54,981 nt of DNA from Rhodopirellula sp. (lineage in GTDB: Bacteria > Planctomycetota > Planctomycetia > Planctomycetales > Planctomycetaceae), in assembly GCA_013203845.1 (NCBI GenBank), contig JABMPE010000035.1:1-54981 (forward strand), in the 5' to 3' direction. The notes beneath the pieces were generated by a model. That model was not told the origin of the DNA. It was given only the letters and a program-made list of their open reading frames with translations, and ran no database searches. The position numbers and the translations under genes were made by a program. Of this stretch, positions 44,824 through 54,800 are shown piece after piece. Each line of letters starts with the position of its first letter. Position 1 is the stretch's first letter.

Positions 44824-46395
44824 TTACGCCCAATCATGTTCCGGACAGTCACAGTCCAGGACGTGCTGTTCGAAGGCGCTGACCTCGATTTCCAGGTCGC
44901 CCAGCGTCAACTCAACACCTGGGACGAGCGGAGCCAGCGTGTCCAGGGGCAACGGACGATCCCGGTATCTAACGAGCGCGGCCGGTTCGCAGGATTCGAT
45001 CCAGAACCAGCCGCCAAGATGCAGAATCCGTGCGTGCCTCGTCCGCAGCGAGGAATCATCGATCGAGAGAGCACACTGCCGGTTACGGCCGATCTCGAAG
45101 GCCTGCTGCATGACGATGTAGGACTCGACATCAGCCAGCGAGTCTGTGCGGGTCAGCCGCAATGCCTGCACGGGTCCGACCGGCGGCCGGTATTCGGCAT
45201 TCAGTCTGTGTTCGACAAAGGACCGGTAATCAGCGGCGTCGTGATGCTCATCCCGCGCCATGTTGACACGCAGTCCAGTGACGTCAGCCGGCCTGATCAG
45301 CATTCCGGGGCGTAACTGCATCGACGCATTCGCATCGAGTTGCGTGCCTTCGACGACAGTTCCATTTTTGCAATTGAGGTTCTGCCAGACCGGACCGTCT
45401 GACTCGAACCGAATCACGGCATGTTCGCGGCTGATTTGCTGATAAAGGCGATTGTTTGGATCCCGCTCAGGATCATCTTTCGGTGCAAGCCTGAGCCGAA
45501 GATCAACGCGGCGATTGATTCCATCACGTTCCTTGCCAAAACACGTCTCATTTCCGGCAGAGAGGCAGACGTCGCTGGGAGGCTGTCCGGGGAGCCGCAA
45601 CGTCAGTGTCAACCGGTTGGTCTGTTCCGTCTGCCGAGGCCGAACACGATCGAGCGTCTGTTTGGGGCCACCCGACTCGAACAGAGCGGCCTCAGTCCAT
45701 TCGTGTGACTGAACGGGCTTCGCTTCTTTTTTATCGGGTGCGTAGACGTTGATCGTTCCTTTAGCGATGACATCACCTGGCGTAATCCTGCCTTCGTGCC
45801 CCTTCGGGTTAAAGGCGTCGATATTGATGTTGTTCGGGGACCTGTCAGAAATCTGAGCCACTTCGTACTTGATCCGCGACTCGAACCAGCCGCGTTCACC
45901 AATTTCGATAAGCACCGTCAGGTTGAAGTGTCCTGAAGATTCCGGACGGAACCGGAGTGGAACTGGTGGAGATGAGTGACCGGCAGAGAGCCTGACGGGC
46001 TCGCCCCCCCGCAGTACCGTGACATCGTCATCAGTCTGCAGTCTGATCTCAGCAGCCAGCGTCTGGTCGCTAAGATTCGTCAAACGGCATTCGAGTACCG
46101 CCGGACAGCCGGGCGCAGGATTTGTGCCAGGATTGACTTCAAATCGAATCGGCAGTCGGTCGAATTCACCGGGCGATGCAGTCTGCATTGGCTCGCTTGC
46201 CGCCGCGTTTATATTCCCTGTTTCTCCCAGCCCTGAGTTCACAGAGCCGAACACAGATCGTCCTTCACAATTGACAGGAACGGCGTCAGGCACAGCGGGA
46301 CTGACAACTCTCAGCTCTGCCCCGCCGCATTCGAGTCGAGAACAGTAGTTGTCATTTTCTTCGTAGGTGGTGTTGCAGGAAGGGCAGGTTTTCAT
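44824..46395 (-). CDS. Two-FHA-domain protein with N-terminal zinc ribbon
   Basis: About 523 residues. It begins MKTCPSCNTTYEENDNYC, a small zinc ribbon. The middle is beta-rich (about 75-205). The first FHA domain is at about 295-385 (QISREHAVIRF...LNCKNGTVVEG) and the second at about 425-515 (FEIGRNRQCALSIDD...TRHARILHL). FHA domains bind phosphothreonine, so it probably reads the output of a Hanks-type kinase, a fragment of which follows it. ATG 46395 has AGGAGAG upstream; the frame is open to 46515, overlapping the previous gene. Confidence 0.83.
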   Translation of the reverse strand: MKTCPSCNTTYEENDNYCSRLECGGAELRVVSPAVPDAVPVNCEGRSVFGSVNSGLGETGNINAAASEPMQTASPGEFDRLPIRFEVNPGTNPAPGCPAVLECRLTNLSDQTLAAEIRLQTDDDVTVLRGGEPVRLSAGHSSPPVPLRFRPESSGHFNLTVLIEIGERGWFESRIKYEVAQISDRSPNNINIDAFNPKGHEGRITPGDVIAKGTINVYAPDKKEAKPVQSHEWTEAALFESGGPKQTLDRVRPRQTEQTNRLTLTLRLPGQPPSDVCLSAGNETCFGKERDGINRRVDLRLRLAPKDDPERDPNNRLYQQISREHAVIRFESDGPVWQNLNCKNGTVVEGTQLDANASMQLRPGMLIRPADVTGLRVNMARDEHHDAADYRSFVEHRLNAEYRPPVGPVQALRLTRTDSLADVESYIVMQQAFEIGRNRQCALSIDDSSLRTRHARILHLGGWFWIESCEPAALVRYRDRPLPLDTLAPLVPGVELTLGDLEIEVSAFEQHVLDCDCPEHDWA

Positions 46396-46465
46396 GAGTG
46401 GTGCTCTCCTGATCGGCGTGGGCAGGATTTGACAAGGAATTGATGAGACAGCCAGCGTGGTTACC

Positions 46466-47233
46466 TCACGCTGATTCAATGGCGATGACGAAGCGATCGA
46501 AGACTCCGGTGACACTGGTCAGGGCGACGACGTAACTGCATGGCTGCAGTTCTCGAAAGCGGACGCTGGCGTCGGCCATTAATGATTCGGAGACGAGTTC
46601 TTCATTGGCCAGCAGTTGAACACTCAGCGAATCACCATCGACTTCAGAGATCAGGTGGCTCAGCGACAGCGAGACGTCGAATGTACCATTCGGCCGACGC
46701 GACACGTCGATCTTCAGCGTTCCGCACGACAGCGTCTGCTCGTCGCTCATCCGCGTGACGGGCTCCCCGGCAGAGCGAGCCATTGCATACTGGCTGGCCA
46801 CAGACTGCCCGGACTGCCGCGTCATTTGCAGTTGATTCTCCGCGAACTTCACGGCCACACCCGGCAGTCTGGCTAGAGTCGCCGCATCCGGCCAGCCGAT
46901 GGCGACAGCTTTCGACGAACCGCGGTCCATGTTTTTTTCCTCACCGGCACGGGACAAGATCTGATCCGCTGCATAAATTTGTTCCAGATACCCGTGGGCT
47001 CCCGGTTCCTGAGCGGACAGTTCCCATAGTCGCTCTTCCTGTTCCGAAGTTGTCAGGTCATCGGCGTACAACCACAGCAGCAGTTCCAGTTCGTCGGAAA
47101 GTTTTGGAATACTGCGTTTCAACACAACTTCCGGCGACTCATTTGTGACACCAGGCTGAGCACTCTGTAGCCAGGCAGCGAGTGCCTGCTTCTTAATGCG
47201 ACCCGTATCAGACGCGGATGATTGATCTGTCAT
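46466..47233 (-). CDS. Hypothetical protein between sigma factor and FHA genes
   Basis: 255 residues. The N-terminal half is helical and acidic (LSDELELLLWLYADDLTTSE...). The C-terminal 100 residues are beta-rich (LKIDVSRRPNGTFDVSLSLS...VRFRELQPCSYVVALTS), resembling a small carboxypeptidase-regulatory-like domain. Its position right after a sigma factor would suit a regulator or anti-sigma factor, but there is no membrane segment or zinc motif to support that. Unknown function. Confidence 0.7.
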   Translation of the reverse strand: MTDQSSASDTGRIKKQALAAWLQSAQPGVTNESPEVVLKRSIPKLSDELELLLWLYADDLTTSEQEERLWELSAQEPGAHGYLEQIYAADQILSRAGEEKNMDRGSSKAVAIGWPDAATLARLPGVAVKFAENQLQMTRQSGQSVASQYAMARSAGEPVTRMSDEQTLSCGTLKIDVSRRPNGTFDVSLSLSHLISEVDGDSLSVQLLANEELVSESLMADASVRFRELQPCSYVVALTSVTGVFDRFVIAIESA

Positions 47234-47378
47234 GAATAGTCCTCACCGATTGAGACGGCGATGTGAATGTTCAATTATGCTGCCAGGCGAGTCGGCGTGT
47301 TTCTGTCTATAAGCGGCAATCAGTCGCGGACTTGCTGGAATTCTCGGTTGCTGTCAGAGAAACGGCCGGATTCACCTC

Positions 47379-48590
47379 TCACACCTGACTCTGGGAGTGA
47401 TCCGGCTTGGAAAAACCAGCAGCCTTCAGTTTGCTTTTTGCTATGTTGAGAGCCGCCTGAACTGCGCTTTTTGTCTTGTTCAGGCACTCGGCAATTTCCT
47501 CAAGCCGAACTGAATTCTGAATAATCTCGATGGGTTCTGATGGTCTCGCATCGAGAGTTCCGGAAATGGCAATCCCACCATAGTCTCCGCCGAATTTCTG
47601 TAACTCCTGCTGCGTGTTGAACAGCGTCGCCTGACGCTGTGCCTGTTCGCGTGATGAGAGCTGAAATCTCTTCTTCGCATACAGCAATGGATTCCTGACC
47701 CGCGGCACATAATTCTTGAACAAATAGATATCCGAATCCTTGTAAAGAGCTTCAATGTCGTCCAGCGTCACGCGTTCCGCTGACCTCTGCAATTCGTCAA
47801 TGTCAGCCTTCAACACACCATACGATTCAAGCTTTTGACGCCAATAGACGCAGTCATTCCGCGCGGCGGTGAGTTTGACTGACACTTTGTCGAGTTTGGC
47901 CAGCAATCTGGAGTATCGTTTAGTGTCCTCCCGATCCCAGCAGTTCCTGATAACGAGTTCATCAACTCGACGATCGCTTTCAGGTTCCATGAGACCGTTG
48001 TTTTCGGCCTCAACACGAATGGCAACCCGGTCGACTGTTGTCAGATCACGGAACGGGACAATCCGAAGTACCTGACAGGACCGCTGGTTTTCATTCAGAG
48101 AGTTGAGTGCTTTCTCAAAACGATCGCAGCGTTCTTCCACGCCGTCGACGGCAGCTGCAGGATCAAGTTCAGCCGAAGTCACGTGAGAAGGAGTGCCGTG
48201 CTTACGGCGATTCTGCAGCCATTTCTGCATGACCATGTGAGCCCGAGCTTTAAGCCATTTATGCAGCGAGCCTTTGTCCGGATCGAAACTCTCCACTGCG
48301 CGGGAAATACGATCTGTTGAATAGATCGAATCCACCACATGCAGCCACAGATCACTGAAATCTTCGTTATCCAATTGGTGATCAGTAAGTTTTTTAACGT
48401 TGCCATCTTTCTTCCTGATGAACCCAAGCCGCCAGGCAATCACGTATTGGATCTCATCGTGGTGTGACTCGGTCCAGATTCGCTGCAGCGCCGTCTGGCG
48501 ATCGCTTTCGTCACTGCTTTTTGCGAGTCGTGCGGTCTCTTCGTCCTGTAATCTGCGTGCATCTGTCTCTGGCGAAGGGCTGTCGGTCAT
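47379..48590 (-). CDS. Sigma-70-like RNA polymerase sigma factor (atypical, with coiled-coil insert)
   Basis: 403 residues. Region 2-like sequence: DFSDLWLHVVDSIY...VESFDPDKGSLHKWLKARAH. Region 4-like HTH near the end: VRLEEIAECLNKTKSAVQAA. Between them is an unusually long helical segment (YSRLLAKLDKVSVKLTAARN...). It is longer than ordinary ECF factors. It lies upstream of the unknown protein and the FHA gene on the same strand, suggesting a transcriptional control unit wired to phosphorylation. Confidence 0.75.
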   Translation of the reverse strand: MTDSPSPETDARRLQDEETARLAKSSDESDRQTALQRIWTESHHDEIQYVIAWRLGFIRKKDGNVKKLTDHQLDNEDFSDLWLHVVDSIYSTDRISRAVESFDPDKGSLHKWLKARAHMVMQKWLQNRRKHGTPSHVTSAELDPAAAVDGVEERCDRFEKALNSLNENQRSCQVLRIVPFRDLTTVDRVAIRVEAENNGLMEPESDRRVDELVIRNCWDREDTKRYSRLLAKLDKVSVKLTAARNDCVYWRQKLESYGVLKADIDELQRSAERVTLDDIEALYKDSDIYLFKNYVPRVRNPLLYAKKRFQLSSREQAQRQATLFNTQQELQKFGGDYGGIAISGTLDARPSEPIEIIQNSVRLEEIAECLNKTKSAVQAALNIAKSKLKAAGFSKPDHSQSQV

Positions 48591-48860
48591 TCTGCAGTAC
48601 TCAGATCAATGTGCAGCGAAAGTGGGAGAAGACGTTTGACGAACCTTCAGTCCATCCGACGGATTGAGCGAAGCTGATTCAGGAAAAGCACAACCAGTGT
48701 ATCCCGAGATTCAAGCCTGTTCATCTCAGCACCGATACCGCGTCGAACGGTATGCAAAGACGCTTCGGTTACCTGATTCGTATTCCGGTCCATCGTCATG
48801 CCTGAATTCGCGTTGTTGCTGACTTTCGTTCAGATTGCCAACATTCTGGCGAGATGGCGT
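48591..48860. other. Intergenic region upstream of the sigma-factor gene
   Basis: 270 bp between the stop of the TPR protein and the start of the sigma factor, both on the minus strand. No gene or strong repeat seen; it probably contains the promoter of the sigma/FHA operon. Confidence 0.4.
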
Positions 48861-51800
48861 TCACGGTGATTTCGTGACCGTCCGCTTTTCGGGACGGGAC
48901 GGAACGACGTCTGGCGGGTTGCCGAACGTACCAGTTCCGCGCAGGTCCTGATAGCTGATCCGTTCGTGCTGTGAGCCTGTAGCGAGCGCCCGCCACAGTT
49001 TCGGGTTCAGTGACGACGGAAGCAGCGTGTTCTTCGGCCAGGACCAGCAGCCGATGGCGAATCCATTTGCGGAAACTCGGACAGAGTCGTCGCCGTTCAG
49101 CAGCCACGGATGCGTGTATTGGTCGCGTCTCAATTCCCGAAGCTGTCCGGAAAGCAGGCTCTTCTCGATCTGGTCCAGATCGACGGGAAGATCCACAGGC
49201 TGAGTCCAGACAACTTCATGCTCGGGTCCGGCGATACCAAGCAACAGAGCGTCATCGTCCAGATCATGCGGGCTTATGCCCAGTGACAGTTGCGCCGCAG
49301 CAGAGCCCTGTCCTGTGAACATGACAAACGGAGTGCGGCCTTCTTCGGGGGGACTGGTCTGATGCGGCAAGCGGTAGATCGCTGGAATTTCAGAGATCAG
49401 CGCGCGGTTGTGGGGACTGTCCCAAGCATCCTCAAGCCGGAATTTTTCGAACAATTCACCATAGCCCAGAAATGGCAGCAACTGCACACGCCAACTCAGG
49501 TGTCCGGCCGAGATACCGGATTTTATTCGCTGCGTTTCCTGCTGCACTCGGGTCAGCCTCCGAACAGATCGGACGGCTGTCGATTCCCCGTCGTCATCCG
49601 CCCCATCCAGAGGCTTTGCGCCAATACCAAGGGTCTGTTCTTTGAACGCGACCTGGTGCCGGATCAGATCGCTGAGCCTGTAGAGCCGCTGCGAAATGCT
49701 GTCTGGTTCAAACTGCGGGCTGACGATCTGCCCAATCTGTTCCAGCGTCAGACTTGTGTCTGTTCCAGAGGTCAATGGAAGAACTTCGCCCCAGGACAGG
49801 TTGTCCGTGATCACCGACAGTGCGCCGCCGTCAGAAGCCTCGATCAGGTTGTATAACGACAGCGGACCCGAGTAATGGAAGTCGTCTGGCTTCGTCCAGG
49901 GAACGGCCTGCTTTTCTGGTACGACAATGGCAATGGCAGTTCGATCAGAATTACCGCCCTCACTCAACAGTTTGTGACTCGGGCCAGTGATATTTTCATA
50001 GGCTGTGCCCGGACCGGTAAGCAACAGAAAGCGAGTCGATGTGGACTCAGCCGGGCTGTCGCGATGCCGAAAGACCTCAGGCATCTGAGTGAGCAGTCGT
50101 CGGTTGTGTGGGCTGTCCCATGCTTCGTCGATCCGAAACTGCTGATAGAGATCAGCTCGACCAAGTGTTGGCAACAAATGTACCCGCCAACTCAGCAATG
50201 GTTCGCCTTCGGCGTTCATTGAGTATTGTGGCGGAAGGAACAGATCAGGCGCTTCCGACAGAATTTCGTGTTTCTGTTCCTGCTGGCTCCGATATTCGTC
50301 GATTGCGAACGCAATCGATTCAAGATCGTCGGCAGGCGTCGCGTTGACTTCATTGCGACGATCGCGACTGACTTCATAGAACAGCATTCGTGGGTCGTTG
50401 TCGCTGCCGGTCCAGATTTCCTTCTGGGGAGTGACAAATGCCCGGAAGCGGTCGGATTCAGGATTCGGCGTCAGCGACAGGACTGTTCCGTCAGCCAGCA
50501 GTATCGGAACACCGCGGTCGAAATGTGTACCCAGTCCATTGACTGGCTTCCCAGGATCGACGTTGAAATCGGTTGGTTGCGTCCAGGGAACTGCCCGGTC
50601 GTCATCTACCGTCACAACAAGGATCGTGCCACTGACATCGATTTCACTGAATTTCAGAGGCTTTTCCCCTGACCAGGCTGATTCCGGGCCCGTCAGCAGT
50701 AGCAGATTGGTGCGACCATCCGCGCGGTTATTGTCCGGGTGGCGATAAACGCCTGGCATCTGATTGATCAATCGCCGGTTGTGCGGGCTGTCCCATGGTT
50801 CGTCAAGTCGGAACTGTCGATAGAGCATCGCCGCTTCATCACCCAGGAACGGCAGCAAATGCACGCGCCAACTCAACAGCGATGTCCCGTCAGGAGCTCG
50901 GTTGAATGCTGCGGGAAGTCGCTGCTCGTTCGAGCTGCTGAAATTATGAAACGCCAGTCCAATCTGCTTGAGGTTGTTTCTCAGCATGAGCCACCTGATA
51001 TCGCGGCGGACTTTCTGAAGCCCGGCAGCGACGTACGCGGGCACAGACTGGAGCTGCGCCACGTCGACGGTGTCGATCCGCATTAACACGGCTGCTCCGT
51101 TCCGCTCAAAGCGGGCATCCCCGATCGCGTGTCGAATCAGTTCCGCGACTCGCTGCTCGGCAACAGCGATTGCTGCCGAACTCTCGTCGGCCGAGGGTTG
51201 CCCCCAACTGGCGGCGTCGCTCAACAGCAATTCCTGCAGCGAAGGCAGCGTGTCGAGCAGTTGTTTTGCGGCGACTTCATCCACGCATTTCACGTTGATG
51301 GTCAGGTTCAGCTGATCGGCAGCAGGCGACAATATCAGTTCGAGTTCATCGAACGAACTCAGCAACGGCTGGACGCCACGGACAAACGACGGCGGGTCCG
51401 ACGGCACCCGGAATCCGCGACGCAGTAGACTACGCGTTGACAGCCCCTGCCAACCTGTCGGCAACTCGTCTTTGATCAGCCACTGCTTTGGATCAAACGT
51501 GGCCCGCAGCAATGGTACACCACCGGGTTGCCCTTCGATGCTGCCATCCGGTTTGCGCTGGCCGTCGCGTAACTGGTCTGTCGTTGAATCGACCAGTACA
51601 TCCAGAAGTTCCTCTCGAACGTCGGGTGTCGCGGCCAGCCAGAGCAGAAAGTCCAAGTTCCGAGTCACCACGAACTCGCCCGAATTTCGGAACTCTCCGG
51701 TTCGAGCAATTGCTTGTTTCTTGCCGGATACGTACGAGTATTCGACGAATATCAACTCTTCCAGTCCCGCGGTGACGACTTCCAGCAGGGCGAGCCGTGC

Positions 51801-54800
51801 AGTATCGCGATCCTTCAGGCGACCGCGCACGGCACAGACTCCGCTGGGTGAACCTCCGGACGGTCGCGACGACGACATTCCCGCAGCTGACCTCACGGTG
51901 CCCGGCACACGGGATACCCAGACCATCGCCTCCAGCTCTTCAACGTGTAACCGACCCTCATCGAAAGTGAACTGGTCACCGGCATCAAACTCAAGTCGCT
52001 GTAACACTGTTCGCGGCAACCAGACGAGCTTCTGAGCCGGTTGTGGAGCATTCGCGTCCGACGAGGTCTTCGTGGTCGACTCTGATGCGGCGACATCCGC
52101 CTCTACGGCCGCAGGATCATCTGCCACATCGGGCACAGCGATTTGAGGAGCGAGTTTCAACGCCGATTCGTATGCTGCCACGGCGCGGTCATACGCTTTC
52201 ACCTTGGTCAGTGCACGAGCTGCGTCAAGAAAAGCTGCGAAGGCTGCGGGTGAGTCGCCCAGTGCGACATCTGCAGCTGCCGACTGCAGCCAGAGTTCAG
52301 CCGCCTGACCAGGCTGGCCTGAAAAATAGCGATCATCTCCAATGATTCCGGCGCTGCTCGCGATCAATTCCTGATCCTTCGCTTTCACCGCAAACTCAAG
52401 TGCCCGCTCATGCGCGGTAACACTTTCCTTCTGCCGTTGTTCGTTGAGCTGGTAGGACTGTGCGGCGAAGTGCCAGATCAAAGCCAGTTCTGCCGCGTCC
52501 TCGGTTCCCGGCGCACTGATAAGTTGATCCAGAATTTCAAATAATCGAGACTCGTTCTCCTCTGGCAGCGCAAAACCGAGTGAAGAGTGCCGCAGTTCAA
52601 TAATTTTTCGTAGCTGCGTCACTGCAAGTGGCAGATCATCCACATTCGCGAGTTGTTCAGTCGCGGTGTTCAGCACATAAGAGAGTTCCTGATCCTCTTC
52701 CATACGGGCCGACGAGGAATCAGGACGGCCCTGTTGCCTGGAGTCCTGCAGAATCTGCCTACGGACTCGGACTTCAAACAGGCACAGTTCGATTGTCTCG
52801 ATGGCCCGCGAAGCGACATCGATCGGACGCCCGGCGTTTTGCAGGTCTAATCTCGCCTGTGAAAAGTGTTTGAAAGCGGCCTCCCGCGTTTCCGGAATGA
52901 GCATCCCCGTTACTGGAGCATCCTGAATCGACAAGGGATCACGCCCGGTCCTCGATCTGAACCTGTTTGCCAGAAGAATTGCCGAACGGGCAGTTTCCGC
53001 AGCGACGTCGAACCGCTGTCGAGCAAACTCAATCTCCGCCAGTCCAGCGCATTGATCGAATGCATCCGGACTGTCCTGCAGAGTGGTCAGAACCGCCAGC
53101 CGCAGAGCGGACGCTGCAGCGTCCAGCACATCAGCACCTGGCCCTGTCCCCTCAAGTAGTACCGACAGTGCGAGTCGTTCACGCCATTCCGGTGAAGTCT
53201 CCGGAACACCCGGTGCCGTCCCAGTGAGTTCGGAGTCAGGCAGGCTCAGACCAGTCGCCTGTTCGAACTGTTCGCCGGCGATACGACGCAGTTCCCAGCG
53301 GTCCAGCGTCGGCAGTGCCGACACGGCGGCAACCGCAGCGTCGCTCAGGGGAGGATCGAGCTTCAGCAGTTGCTGCACGGCCAGCTGTTCCAGGCGTTCG
53401 GCTTCGTCAACACGTTCGTTATGCCATGCAAGATCCGACTCACCCAGGTGAATCTGGACGGTGATCAACCCGATCCGCCGTCGGTCGTCATCCGTAAAGC
53501 TCGCTGCCTGCTTCAGTCGAGATTCAAGCATTCGACGAGCCCGCAGGAGTGCCGTTGCCCACTCGTCCAGACGCTCCGCCGACTCGGCGATTGACGCTGC
53601 CCGCAGGGCACGACCGGCGGCCGATTCGAACCGTTCTCCCGCTCGGTCGGAGTCTTCCAGATCCTGCAGCAGAACGAGGACCGTGTCGACAAAACCGTGC
53701 TTCGCGAGTGCTTCCGCGTATTCGTTCGTCAGCTTCTCCGCCCGCGAGGTGTCCCCGGATTCAACAGAACGCATGCTCGCGGCAGTGAAGGCACGTCCCG
53801 CAGCCACGACTGCCTTATTGATGAGCAACTCGTTCGCAGACTGCGCCAGGAATTGCACGTGCTGGTCTTTTGATTCCACCTTTGCCAGTGAGTCCAGGAC
53901 TCGCTGGAATGTTGCCGCAGACTCGGATTCCAGGCCAAGTCGCTCTTCACAACCACTCTGCAGTATCAATACTGCCGCCTGATCGGCTGGCTGATTCAGT
54001 TCTTGTCGCAGACCTGCTGCCTCACTGAGTGCCACGCGAGCGTCGGACCAGCGGCTGGCCATCACCTGGAAGTCTGCGAGTCGTTTCAGTCCAGTCGCCA
54101 GTTCCTGCTGCGACTTACGCAGCACGTTCTCGGCATCGCTGCTCGGTTCAACCGGCTCAACACTAACGCTCAGTCGCAGTCGCCGGCAGCATTCCAGCTG
54201 CGACTCGATCGCCAAGGCGATCTCTCCAGCCGCATAATGACAATCGGCTATCCGAGACCGCATCATCGCAGAATCACTTGCCTCGCCACTGAACTCGTAC
54301 TCGTCGGCGGCCAGTTCAAAGGATCCCACCGCGATGGCATACTCCTGTTGATCGAATTGCAGTCGCCCGGCCTCAAATGCCGTCGCCGACAGACCGGCCG
54401 CTCGTGCCGCTCGATCCTCGACGAGCAGGTACTGCGTCACAGCCTGTGTGAATGCTTCCAGCGCTTTGGCTTTGTCTCTCATCGATTGACAGCCAGTTCC
54501 AACCCGCTGCCATGCCAGCGCCGCTTCCAGCGGCTGCCGAAGTTCCTGATACGCTGCGGCTGACACACGATAACTCAGAATCGCTTTCGCTGGCTGCTGC
54601 TGCCGAGTCAGCACGTCGCCAAGGCGGTTGGCCGTAGTCGCCTGGCCTTTCAGATGCTTTGACTGACGGAATCGACTCAGTGCCAGTTGATGCATGATTT
54701 CTGCCTCGTCATCGTCTCCCACGCTCTGATACGCGAGCCCCAGCCAATCCAGCAACCACGACGCGTCGACCTCTTCGCCAGCCTGTTCGTAGGCCTCGAA

